Source: an uncultured Lachnospiraceae bacterium
Lineage (GTDB): Bacteria; Bacillota; Clostridia; Lachnospirales; Lachnospiraceae
DNA: 6,772 nucleotides
Direction of reading: 5' to 3'
Assembly (NCBI GenBank): GCA_902766655.1
Contig: CACXEL010000407.1
Span: 1-6,772 of the forward strand
This document shows, in pieces, positions 1-5,851 of the stretch. The first letter of the stretch is position 1. Every line of letters begins with the position of its first letter. The notes under the pieces were generated by a model that had not been told where the DNA came from, ran no database searches, and was given only the letters and a program-made list of their open reading frames with translations. Position numbers and translations under genes: made by a program.

Positions 1-531
1 GCCAGGCTGAAAGAGATGCTGGGCGCCGAGAAGGTGATCTGGCTGCCCAACGGCATTTACAACGATGAGACCAATGGCCATGTGGACAACATTTTTGCCT
101 TCACCGCGCCCGGCGAGGCTGTCCTGGCCTGGACGGACGACGAAAATGACCCCCAATACCCCATGAGCCTGGAGGACCTTCAGGTCCTCACGCGGGAGAC
201 GGATGCCCGGGGACGAAAGATCAAAGTCCATAAGCTCCTGATCCCCTCGACGCCCATTTGCATTCAGCCTGAGGACCTGCAGGGATATCGATTTGAACCG
301 GGAGAAGACGAGCGGGAAGCGGGTGAGCGCCTTGCGGCCAGCTACGTCAACTTCTACATAGGAAATGAGGCCATCCTGGTCCCCCAGTTCGGGGATGTGA
401 ATGACAGAAACGCTGTGGAACTCCTCCGGGAGCTCTTCCCGGACCGGAAGGTCTGGCCGATCGAGGCCAGGTGTATTCTGGTCGGCGGCGGCAATATTCA
501 CTGCATCACCCAGCAGATCCCGCTGGGATGA
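1..531 (+). CDS. aguA: Agmatine deiminase, C-terminal part (5' end outside window)
   Basis: Agmatine deiminase (agmatine iminohydrolase) hydrolyses agmatine to N-carbamoylputrescine and ammonia, the first step of the agmatine-to-putrescine route in the cytoplasm. The frame is open from base 1 and 176 codons are visible, about the last half of a family normally near 365 residues. Two signatures of the guanidine-modifying (PAD-like) fold are intact: the DETNGHVDN segment (bases 76-102) carrying the catalytic His and Asp, and the C-terminal [13 protein letters not shown] segment (bases 484-522), whose Cys at 502-504 is the expected nucleophile. The internal ATG at base 16 is a Met inside the protein, not a start. 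The next gene, aguB, encodes the following enzyme of the pathway, which supports the call. No hairpin terminator is visible after the stop codon, so read-through into aguB is possible. The family assignment is very secure. Confidence 0.96.
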   Translation, partial: ARLKEMLGAEKVIWLPNGIYNDETNGHVDNIFAFTAPGEAVLAWTDDENDPQYPMSLEDLQVLTRETDARGRKIKVHKLLIPSTPICIQPEDLQGYRFEPGEDEREAGERLAASYVNFYIGNEAILVPQFGDVNDRNAVELLRELFPDRKVWPIEARCILVGGGNIHCITQQIPLG

Positions 532-619
532 GCAGCGGGTGCCTAAGGCATGCGATCACCGATCGTACGCGCAGATAAGGAATGTGGGCAGTTCTGGCGC
601 GGATGTCCCCTGGTGTGGT

Positions 620-648
620 GGGACAGATTCATGCGGTGACAGTATATT
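620..648 (+). promoter_or_regulatory. Candidate sigma-A promoter for aguB
   Basis: GGGACA (620-625, 4 of 6 consensus) and TATATT (643-648, 5 of 6) are separated by exactly 17 bases. Transcription would begin near 655 and give a leader of roughly 70 bases before aguB. The site lies in the 196-base aguA-aguB gap, which has no convincing gene, so an internal promoter would explain the unusual spacing. This was judged by eye only. Confidence 0.4.
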
Positions 649-727
649 TGAGCAGTGATGGAGTGGATTCCGGAAGGTCAGTAAGGAAGTCTCCCTGTAC
701 ACGGGCAAGGGATATGGAGGTGTGCAA

Positions 728-1624
728 ATGAGAAAAATCAAAGTGGCAGCGGTCCAGATGCGGATGACCGCCGAGCCTTCTGAGAATATCGCTAAGGCCA
801 GGGAGATGGTCATTCGGGCGGCCGATGAGGGTGCCCGGGTGGTCCTTCTGCCGGAGCTTTTTGAGCGGCCTTATTTCTGCCAGGAGCGGCAGTACGGCTA
901 CTATGAGTTTGCAACGCCGCTCTCGGAGAACCCTGCGGTGAGGGAGTTTCAGCAGCTTGCCAAAGAGCGGTCTCTCGTGATTCCTGTCAGTTTCTATGAG
1001 CGGGCCGGCACAGTGCTCTACAACACGGTCGCCGTGATCGACGCGGACGGCGAAATCCTGGGTATCTACAGGAAGACGCATATTCCCGACGACCATTTTT
1101 ATCAGGAGAAATTTTATTTTACCCCGGGCGACACGGGCTTCAAGGTCTGGGATACGGCCTATGGGAAAATCGGCGTCGGCATCTGCTGGGACCAGTGGTT
1201 CCCGGAGTGCGCCAGGGCCATGGCTCTCCTGGGCGCGGAGCTGATCCTCTATCCGACGGCCATCGGCTCCGAGCCAATCCTGGAGGCGGACAGCATGCCG
1301 CACTGGCGGCGCTGCATGCAGGGGCATGCGGCGGCCAACCTGGTGCCGGTCATAGCAGCCAACCGGATCGGGCTGGAGAGCGTTGCACCCTGCAAGGACA
1401 ATAACTATCAGACCTCAGCCCTGAACTTCTACGGGTCCTCATTTATCACGGATGAGACCGGCGCCTTGGTGGCGGACGGGAGCAGGGACCGCGAGGAGGT
1501 CCTGGTCGCCGAGATCGATCTCGATGAAGCCTGTGCGACCCGCATGAGCTGGGGCGTCTTCCGCGACCGCCGACCTGAGTGCTACGGAATCCTGGCGGGA
1601 AGTGACAGCGGAAAATCTTATTGA
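728..1624 (+). CDS. aguB: N-carbamoylputrescine amidase
   Basis: This nitrilase-superfamily enzyme hydrolyses N-carbamoylputrescine to putrescine, CO2 and ammonia, completing agmatine breakdown after AguA. The product is 298 residues, the normal length for the family. The Glu-Lys-Cys catalytic triad is readable: E43 in LLPELFERPYF, K116 in GIYRKTHIPDD, and C153 in GVGICWDQWFPE. The IPDD and FYQEKFYFTPGD segments and the long MPHWRRCMQGHAAAN segment are typical of the plant/bacterial AguB group rather than of general amidases. The start was set at ATG 728 because GGAGG (716-720) lies 7 bases upstream. A GTG two codons earlier (722) is in frame but sits only one base from that site. The gene follows aguA on the same strand and ends 7 bases before a long hairpin terminator. 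Its Cys, Lys and Glu are all present, so it should be active. Confidence 0.96.
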   Translation: MRKIKVAAVQMRMTAEPSENIAKAREMVIRAADEGARVVLLPELFERPYFCQERQYGYYEFATPLSENPAVREFQQLAKERSLVIPVSFYERAGTVLYNTVAVIDADGEILGIYRKTHIPDDHFYQEKFYFTPGDTGFKVWDTAYGKIGVGICWDQWFPECARAMALLGAELILYPTAIGSEPILEADSMPHWRRCMQGHAAANLVPVIAANRIGLESVAPCKDNNYQTSALNFYGSSFITDETGALVADGSRDREEVLVAEIDLDEACATRMSWGVFRDRRPECYGILAGSDSGKSY

Positions 1625-1630
1625 GGTTTG

Positions 1631-1685
1631 AAAAAGGTGACGGCTCATTTCCCGGTACAGCCGGGGAATGAGCCGTCACCTTTTC
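1631..1685 (+). terminator. Long hairpin terminator after aguB
   Basis: The arms at 1632-1653 and 1663-1684 pair over 22 bp with one G-U wobble, and three further inner pairs (1654-1656 with 1660-1662) close on a 3-base loop. The left arm begins with an A-tract and the right arm ends in TTTT, so the hairpin could stop transcription from either side. It starts 6 bases after the aguB stop codon and therefore ends the agu unit. Confidence 0.88.
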
Positions 1686-1713
1686 TTGACAATGCCCTCC
1701 TTCGGGATAAAAA
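1686..1713 (+). promoter_or_regulatory. Possible promoter for the esterase gene, abutting the terminator
   Basis: A perfect -35 hexamer TTGACA (1686-1691) begins one base after the terminator T-run. The best -10 at usable spacing is TAAAAA (1708-1713, 16 bases away, 4 of 6), which is weak. An alternative -10 is the AT-rich stretch TTAATATAGT (1745-1754), but it has no good -35. The gene is isolated between terminators, so some promoter must lie between 1686 and 1876. Which one is used is unclear. Confidence 0.3.
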
Positions 1714-1841
1714 GAATACATTAGATACTTCCGGCAGAGCTGTGTTAATATAGTAATGATCAGTCTTTTTCCTGTCGCGGAATCCGGACAGAATCAGGAG
1801 CTGATTTGCCATACAGCCAATGAGGACAGATTATTTCAGCA

Positions 1842-1862
1842 GGCATCCTGCGCATGGATGCC
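1842..1862 (+). promoter_or_regulatory. Perfect 7-bp hairpin directly before the esterase ribosome binding site
   Basis: GGCATCC (1842-1848) and GGATGCC (1856-1862) are exact inverted repeats around a 7-base loop, TGCGCAT. The right arm ends one base before the AAGGAGG site (1864-1870). In mRNA the hairpin would sit against the site where the ribosome binds. In DNA it could be an operator. It has no T-run, so it is not a terminator. Confidence 0.4.
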
Positions 1863-1876
1863 GAAGGAGGCGGACC

Positions 1877-2890
1877 ATGAGATTAGAAAATGCCACCATT
1901 CTCCCGATCTGGGGACAAGTCATACCGGGGAATACAGGAAAAAGCAAGACCGATATCATGCACTGGGATGAAAGCCTTACCATGGAGGATATTTTCTTCA
2001 AATACCCGGGCGTCTGGGACAAGAGCTGTGACGAGCTCGGCGACATGAAGGGATGCGATACTCTTGTCTATCGCGAGGAAATCCAGGACGGCTATGCCAG
2101 GGAGACTTACGACGACGTCCCCTTCCTGGTGCCCTTCATCGTTGAGGGCGCGGACACGGCGGTCATCGCGTGCCCGGGCGGCGCCTACCTCTCCAAGTCC
2201 ATGGACAGCGAAGGGGCGGACATTGCCCGCTTCCTCAATGAGGCCGGCATCAGTGTTTTCGTCCTCTGGTACCGCACGTATCCCTATCATTCACCGCTCA
2301 TGTTCATGGATTGCCAGCGGGCAGTGCGCTATGTGAGATATCATGCCGCCGAGTACGGCATCAATCCCGCGAAGATCTCCACCGTTGGCTTCTCCGCAGG
2401 CGGCAACCTTTGCGGCGTGGAAGCCATTGTTTTCGGAAATGCGCCGGCTGAGTACGAGGGTTATACGCCGGATGAGATCGATCAGGTGGACGGAAGCGTC
2501 AATGCGGTAGCCATGTGCTATCCCGCCATCGACATGTCCGTGGACAAGGCCCTCGCCTGCATCGCCGGTCGTGAAGTATATGACGATTTGGAAAAGAGAC
2601 GCGCATTTGCTGAAAAGCTGGATATGCGCAGCCATCTGACGGAGACCTGCCCGCCCATGTTCCTCTGCAATGCCATGGACGATGACGTAGTGCAGCCCCA
2701 GTTCCTGGCGGAGCTGGCTGTGAAGGCCCGGGCTTTGAAGGTCAGCTGCGAACTGCATATGTTCGGCTCCGGCGGACACGGCTTCGGCGGCTGCGTTGTG
2801 CGGCCCGGCCCCTTCGGCATACCGGATTATTCGGCGGTGGAGCAGTGGAAGGGCCTCTATGTGAACTGGCTGAGGAGACTGTTCGGCTGA
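1877..2890 (+). CDS. Alpha/beta-hydrolase, acetylesterase/lipase-like
   Basis: This is a serine hydrolase of the alpha/beta-hydrolase fold, most like the Aes/BD-FAE group of small-molecule or carbohydrate esterases. The product is 337 residues. In order, a CPGGAYLSKSMDSEG oxyanion-hole segment (99-113) takes the place of the usual HGGG, the nucleophile elbow GFSAGG gives Ser173, the acid is probably Asp269 in NAMDDDVVQP, and the base is His301 in GSGGHGFG. A DCQRAVRYVRYHAAEYGINP segment (145-164) precedes the elbow, as in xylan and feruloyl esterase relatives. There is no signal peptide, so it is likely cytoplasmic. ATG 1877 is preferred because AAGGAGG lies 6 bases upstream. The frame extends back to ATG 1820, but that start has no ribosome site and would add an unlikely Arg-rich stretch. 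Long terminators flank the gene on both sides, so it is probably transcribed alone. The substrate cannot be told from sequence. Deacetylation of sugars or oligosaccharides is a reasonable guess. Confidence 0.88.
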   Translation: MRLENATILPIWGQVIPGNTGKSKTDIMHWDESLTMEDIFFKYPGVWDKSCDELGDMKGCDTLVYREEIQDGYARETYDDVPFLVPFIVEGADTAVIACPGGAYLSKSMDSEGADIARFLNEAGISVFVLWYRTYPYHSPLMFMDCQRAVRYVRYHAAEYGINPAKISTVGFSAGGNLCGVEAIVFGNAPAEYEGYTPDEIDQVDGSVNAVAMCYPAIDMSVDKALACIAGREVYDDLEKRRAFAEKLDMRSHLTETCPPMFLCNAMDDDVVQPQFLAELAVKARALKVSCELHMFGSGGHGFGGCVVRPGPFGIPDYSAVEQWKGLYVNWLRRLFG

Positions 2891-2903
2891 TCGGAGAGTG
2901 AGA

Positions 2904-2957
2904 AAAAGTCAAACAGACGGCATGATAAATCGGATCATGCCGTCTGTTTGACTTTTC
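2904..2957 (+). terminator. Long perfect hairpin terminator after the esterase gene
   Basis: The arms at 2904-2926 and 2934-2956 pair perfectly over 23 bp around a 7-base loop (AAATCGG). The left arm opens with AAAA and the right arm closes with TTTT, so termination in either direction is possible. It begins 13 bases after the stop codon. Confidence 0.9.
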
Positions 2958-3063
2958 TGTTACGAAAATAGTAGCTGTATCCTGTGAAAGTTATTGCGTG
3001 AAATTGACCGGACATTAAGTTTTCCGGGAAACATTACAGAAGCTTTACACTTGTCCTCGCGCT

Positions 3064-3092
3064 CTTTCAATCACCGGGAAATCATATATAAT
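3064..3092 (+). promoter_or_regulatory. Promoter of the DUF4230 operon
   Basis: A perfect -10 hexamer TATAAT (3087-3092) lies in the AT-rich run ATCATATATAATGG. The -35 position 17 bases upstream reads CTTTCA (3064-3069, 3 of 6). Transcription would start near 3099, leaving a leader of almost 90 bases before the first gene. The strong terminator ending at 2957 means the unit needs its own promoter here. Confidence 0.65.
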
Positions 3093-3185
3093 GGATGAGG
3101 ACGTGACCAAAAAAGAAAGAACGCATTCGCTTTGCATTTTCGAGGACATAAAAAAGTCGGACAATCCGGTGGAAAAGGAGGTCTT

Positions 3186-3845
3186 ATGGAGCTGATCAAG
3201 AAATATCGCAATCACATTTACGCTGCAGTATCTGTCGTCGCCATCATCATGACCATCATCCTTGGTGCGAACTATTTGAAGCACAGAGAGCCTTTGCCGG
3301 AGCCGACCGCGACCGTGACGACCAGGCCGGAGAAGGAGAAGGAGGACAAGGTCCTCATTTCCGTCAGCACCGAGACGATTCAGGACGGGCTGGCCAACAT
3401 GGGCATCCTGATCACCCAGGAGTATTACTTTACCCAGGTGGAAAAGTACACCAAGGAGAAGACGATCCTGAGCTTCATCACGACGTCGTCGGAATTCATG
3501 TACAGCTACGACGGCTCGGTCATGGCCGGCGTGGATTTCGCGGGCATCAAGCTCGAGACAAATGAGAACACGCGGACCATAACCGTGGAGATGCCTGATT
3601 CCGAGATCCAGGCCGTCACCATCGACAAGGACACCTTTAAGATTTATTCGGAGAAGGATTCCCTATGGAACCCGCTCAAGCTGGAGGACTACAACATCTC
3701 GCTGGTCGAGTTCGAGAGCGCAGCCCGGCAGAAGGCCCTGGACAGCGGCATTCTCGCCAGGTCGGATGAGCAGGCAGAGAATATCGTCCGGGAGTTCATT
3801 ATCAGCCTTCCCAACACGGCGGGCTACACAGTCGAATTCAAGTAA
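3186..3845 (+). CDS. Membrane-anchored DUF4230-family protein
   Basis: The function is unknown. The product is 219 residues with a short basic N-terminus (MELIKKYRNH), one hydrophobic membrane segment at about 10-30, a Pro/Thr/Lys/Glu-rich linker (34-55) and a domain outside the membrane at about 56-219. The domain resembles DUF4230: an early region with alternating beta-type residues around LANMGILITQEYYFTQVEKY (69-88), a central strand pair containing FAGIKLETNENTRTITVEMPDSEI (118-141), then a charged helix-rich tail with AARQKALDSGI and AENIVREFI. The positive residues before the membrane segment favour an N-in, domain-out topology. ATG 3186 was chosen because AAGGAGG (3175-3181) precedes it by 4 bases. 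The frame extends upstream to 3132 without a ribosome site. It is the first gene of a two-gene unit, and the partner starts about 12 bases after its stop. The family call is from remembered sequence pattern and is moderately secure. Confidence 0.75.
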   Translation: MELIKKYRNHIYAAVSVVAIIMTIILGANYLKHREPLPEPTATVTTRPEKEKEDKVLISVSTETIQDGLANMGILITQEYYFTQVEKYTKEKTILSFITTSSEFMYSYDGSVMAGVDFAGIKLETNENTRTITVEMPDSEIQAVTIDKDTFKIYSEKDSLWNPLKLEDYNISLVEFESAARQKALDSGILARSDEQAENIVREFIISLPNTAGYTVEFK

Positions 3846-3857
3846 GGGGGAATGGAT

Positions 3858-4637
3858 ATGAATTTCAGGAAAATAATGATGGTCGCCCTCCTGATCCTGG
3901 TCGCCGCGGTCTCGGTCACGAAGGTGGCTCCCTGGGCGGCGGATCCAGCCAATCACACCCACTCCATAGAGCAGACGGACGACAAGATCCAGTCGGTCAT
4001 CGCCCTCTCGGGCGGCGCGGCAGCCACCTCGGCCACCTTATCTCTCCTGCCGGGTGACGCCTGCACCCCGCTGGCCGACCAGCTGGCAGAGATGGCCAAG
4101 TATTTCCTGCTGATCCTGAGCGCCCTTTACCTGGAGAAGCTCCTCATCTCGCTCTCCGGCTTTATCTCCTTTACGGTCTTGATCCCTATGGCCTGCCTCA
4201 TTCTGGCGCTCGCGGTCATCACCGGGAGAAGGGCCCTTACGAGCAGCGCCGGAAAGATAGCCCTGATCGCCCTCGTCATCTTCCTCATTGTCCCTGCCAG
4301 CGTCCGGCTTTCCGACATGGTCTATCAGACCCAGGCGAACAAGGTAAATGAGACCATAAACGAGTACAACGACCTGGACCTTACGGAGGAGACGGGCGGA
4401 TTCCTGAACGAGCTGACCAACCTCACCTCCGGCACCATCGACAACGTCACGTCCTTCCTGGACAACCTGCTGGAGTCCCTGGCTGTCATGCTCGTGACGT
4501 CCTGCCTGATTCCTGTCCTGGTGTTCGTATTTCTCATCTGGCTGGTCAAGGTCATCTTCTCGGCCAATGTGCTCGTTCTGGACCCGGCCTCGGTGGACGC
4601 GATTGCGGCCAGGCTCGGCGTCAGGGAGAAGAAGTGA
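3858..4637 (+). CDS. Unrecognised multi-pass membrane protein, partner of the DUF4230 protein
   Basis: I do not recognise a named family. The product is 259 residues. Hydrophobic segments lie at about 4-21 (signal anchor or uncleaved signal), 81-99, 102-122, 133-149 and 208-236. Two hydrophilic stretches stand out: 23-79, which is His/Asp-rich and then Ala/Ser/Thr-rich with a SLLPGDACTPLADQ motif just before the second membrane segment, and 151-206, with several Asn-x-Thr/Ser-like and acidic stretches predicted to be amphipathic helix. The tail (237-259) is short and ends REKK. The start is set at ATG 3858, because the AAGGGGG site (3844-3850) is 7 bases upstream. An in-frame ATG at 3852 is only one base from it. 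The gene follows the DUF4230 gene by 12 bases and precedes a strong terminator, so the two proteins are very likely made together and may form a complex in the membrane. Function is not inferred beyond that. Confidence 0.85.
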   Translation: MNFRKIMMVALLILVAAVSVTKVAPWAADPANHTHSIEQTDDKIQSVIALSGGAAATSATLSLLPGDACTPLADQLAEMAKYFLLILSALYLEKLLISLSGFISFTVLIPMACLILALAVITGRRALTSSAGKIALIALVIFLIVPASVRLSDMVYQTQANKVNETINEYNDLDLTEETGGFLNELTNLTSGTIDNVTSFLDNLLESLAVMLVTSCLIPVLVFVFLIWLVKVIFSANVLVLDPASVDAIAARLGVREKK

Positions 4638-4650
4638 GCGTCCTGATTTT

Positions 4651-4680
4651 GGCGGCTGCCTGAACGGCAGCCGCCTTTTT
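4651..4680 (+). terminator. Rho-independent terminator of the DUF4230 operon
   Basis: A perfect 10-bp GC-rich stem (GGCGGCTGCC at 4651-4660 with GGCAGCCGCC at 4666-4675) has a 5-base loop, TGAAC, and is followed by TTTTT (4676-4680). It lies 13 bases after the stop codon. Confidence 0.95.
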
Positions 4681-4791
4681 CATATGGTCCTGGCCGGTTG
4701 AGAGCTGCCTGTGCGCTGCGGAGGCGATCGAGACAAAATCTGTCCGCTGAGCAGGCGGAGCCAGATGAGAGACAGGCGATTACTTACGCAC

Positions 4792-4821
4792 AAAAACACG
4801 GGCCTCAGAGCGAGGCCCGTG
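4792..4821 (-). terminator. Rho-independent terminator of the YczE-like gene
   Basis: Read on the minus strand, a perfect 10-bp stem (arms 4812-4821 and 4797-4806, CACGGGCCTC type) with a 5-base loop is followed by five T residues (complement of 4792-4796). It begins 12 bases after the stop codon of the minus-strand gene. It faces the plus-strand terminator at 4651-4680, with about 110 featureless bases between them. Confidence 0.93.
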
Positions 4822-4833
4822 CGGGGTTTGTCT

Positions 4834-5451
4834 TTATTTTCCGTAGCGGAGCGGGTCGGCCACGGTCCTGCGGAAGAAGGCGATCAGGGGGCCCATGAAG
4901 AAGGCGGTGATGATCGTGCCGATTCCGGGCATGACGCCGAGCAGGGTGCCGGCCAGGGTGCAGATGAGGTCGGAGGTGACTCGGACAATCCTGAAGTCCC
5001 AGCCCTTCCGCTCCGACAATGTCAAGGCGATGGCGTCGTAGGTGGAGACGCCCAGGTCCCCGGTGAAGTAGAGGGCGGAGGCCAGGCACATGATGACTAC
5101 GGCCATGAGGAGGAAGAGCAGGCGGACCGGGAAGGAAGGACCGGGCAGGAGCTTGTTCCAGAGCCATGCCGAGAAGTCTACGACGTAGCCCAGGAGGAAG
5201 AGGTTGATGAAGGTGGCGATGCCGATCTTCTTCCTGTCCAGGAAGAAAAAGTCCACGGCCAGGAGGATCAGGTTGACGACCATGTAGACGGTGCCGAAGC
5301 TGATCCGGCTGAACTTGTTCCACACGCCGTGGGCGAAGACCTGGAAGGGGTCCAGCCCCATGGTCGAATACTGGAACATGCCCACGCTGAAGCCTGCGAT
5401 CAGGACGCCGCAGACGGTCAGGGCGATCCTGCGTTTCATTTCACTGTTCAT
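4834..5451 (-). CDS. YczE/YyaS-family integral membrane protein
   Basis: This 205-residue membrane protein resembles the YczE/YyaS/YitT-like group, found widely in Firmicutes and of uncertain function; some members are thought to affect transport or export. About five to six hydrophobic segments are visible (roughly 9-27, 54-71, 76-98, 109-130, 158-175 and 177-194). It shows an internal duplication: GLDPFQVFAHGVW (32-44) corresponds to GVSTYDAIALTLSE (134-147), and GIATFINLFLLGYVVDF (77-93) corresponds to GIGTIITAFFMGPLIAF (177-193). The GLDPF and GVSTYDA motifs after a short loop are the most characteristic feature of the family. The start ATG (5449-5451) is supported by GGAGG on the minus strand (complement of 5461-5465), 9 bases away. 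It has its own promoter and terminator and is therefore monocistronic, convergent with the DUF4230 operon. The specific transported compound, if any, cannot be read from the sequence. Confidence 0.85.
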   Translation of the reverse strand: MNSEMKRRIALTVCGVLIAGFSVGMFQYSTMGLDPFQVFAHGVWNKFSRISFGTVYMVVNLILLAVDFFFLDRKKIGIATFINLFLLGYVVDFSAWLWNKLLPGPSFPVRLLFLLMAVVIMCLASALYFTGDLGVSTYDAIALTLSERKGWDFRIVRVTSDLICTLAGTLLGVMPGIGTIITAFFMGPLIAFFRRTVADPLRYGK

Positions 5452-5538
5452 TGGTCAGATCCTCCGGTCTGGTTCGCACTCAAAAGGGTCAGCCGGGCCT
5501 TGCAGACCAATGCTAAGCCTCAAGGCGCGGCGCCTTCC

Positions 5539-5567
5539 ATCATAGTCTCCGGCAGGGGCCCTGTCCA
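5539..5567 (-). promoter_or_regulatory. Promoter of the YczE-like gene
   Basis: On the minus strand TGGACA (complement of 5562-5567, 5 of 6) and TATGAT (complement of 5539-5544, 5 of 6) are separated by exactly 17 bases. Transcription would start near 5532, giving a leader of about 80 bases. A short hairpin (AAGGCG/CGCCTT, 5522-5536) falls at the predicted transcript start. Confidence 0.7.
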
Positions 5568-5629
5568 GAGAAATCAGAAGGATTCTGCGCCTTTTGGCGG
5601 ATCTTCCGACATTTGGACAAGACTTATGT

Positions 5630-5740
5630 TCAGACCTCAGCGATGCACTCGATCTCGCAAAGGGCGCCCTTGGGAAGGTCTTTGACCGCAAAGCAGCTTC
5701 GGGCAGGCTTGGAGATGAAATACTGTGTCCGGGCAGCATG
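5630..5740 (-). pseudogene. ridA: C-terminal remnant of a RidA (YjgF) family gene
   Basis: RidA enzymes hydrolyse reactive enamine/imine intermediates such as 2-aminoacrylate. On the minus strand the frame ending with TGA at 5632-5630 reads QYFISKPARSCFAVKDLP, then KGALCEIECIAEV and stop. This matches the family C-terminus, where PARSC-x-V-x-LPK is followed by a (v/l)xEIExIA ending. The Arg of PARS is the conserved substrate carboxylate-binding residue. Only about 30-37 codons remain. The preceding frame (HAART, then LPF) loses resemblance at about 5723-5740, and the rest of the roughly 125-residue protein would have to lie where the marR promoter and coding region now are. There is no start codon or ribosome site, so it is a 5'-deleted fragment. 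It lies in another frame from the long minus-strand open frame that crosses the region. Identification of the tail is confident. The exact upstream edge is approximate. Confidence 0.85.
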
Positions 5741-5742
5741 TG

Positions 5743-5775
5743 GTAAAAAACAGGAAATATGATATTCTTTTTTAC
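5743..5775. repeat. AT-rich inverted repeat upstream of the marR promoter
   Basis: GTAAAAAA (5743-5750) and TTTTTTAC (5768-5775) are exact 8-bp inverted repeats around 17 bases. ACAGGAA also occurs twice directly, at 5750-5756 and 5774-5780. The block sits between the end of the ridA remnant and the marR -35 box, where an upstream promoter element or second regulator site could lie. A/T runs of this kind can arise by chance. Confidence 0.35.
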
Positions 5776-5789
5776 AGGAATACTCGTCA

Positions 5790-5810
5790 CCTTGCAGGCT
5801 TCGTGCAAGG
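5790..5810 (+). promoter_or_regulatory. Likely MarR operator (7-bp dyad)
   Basis: CCTTGCA (5790-5796) and TGCAAGG (5804-5810) are perfect inverted repeats with a 7-base centre. The 21-base site covers the -35 box and half of the spacer of the marR promoter, and lies 42 bases before the marR start codon. Winged-helix MarR dimers bind such dyads and block RNA polymerase, so negative autoregulation is inferred. Confidence 0.6.
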
Positions 5811-5820
5811 AGTGTACAAT
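5792..5820 (+). promoter_or_regulatory. Promoter of the marR-cyuA unit
   Basis: TTGCAG (5792-5797, 3 of 6) and TACAAT (5815-5820, 5 of 6) are separated by 17 bases. Transcription would begin near 5827, about 25 bases before the marR start. The weak -35 box is embedded in the dyad described separately. Confidence 0.6.
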
Positions 5821-5851
5821 TAAAAAAAGTTTATTCTCAGGGAGGAAGTAT

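Noticed and set aside
532..727. Small gene or tRNA in the aguA-aguB gap
   Set aside because: No frame has a ribosome binding site with a convincing protein, and no cloverleaf arms or CCA-type tail were found. The only plausible signal is the promoter.
629..1327. Minus-strand open frame of 232 codons opposite aguB
   Set aside because: It is antisense to aguB, whose catalytic triad is intact. Its His/Arg/Leu-rich composition is a shadow of a GC-rich gene.
1756..1971. Possible 71-residue leader peptide before the esterase
   Set aside because: It overlaps the esterase start in another frame, lacks a ribosome binding site, and has no run of regulatory codons typical of attenuators.
3097..3147. 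GAGGAC direct repeats and CCGGGAAA repeats around the DUF4230 promoter
   Set aside because: The repeats are 6-8 bases, imperfect in their flanks and irregularly spaced, which is consistent with chance.
4681..4791. Possible small RNA or gene between the two convergent terminators
   Set aside because: There is no promoter, ribosome site or strong hairpin. TCCGC/GCGGA is the best stem, at 5 bp.
5522..5536. AAGGCG/CGCCTT hairpin as a terminator
   Set aside because: The stem is only 6 bp with a 3-base loop and no T-run on either strand. It lies at the predicted transcript start of the YczE-like gene.
4711..5685. Long plus-strand open frame of 324 codons across the YczE-like gene
   Set aside because: It is antisense to a well-supported membrane protein gene. 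Its composition is the low-complexity Gly/Asp/Glu/Gln pattern of a shadow frame, it has no ribosome site, and it reads through the minus-strand terminator.
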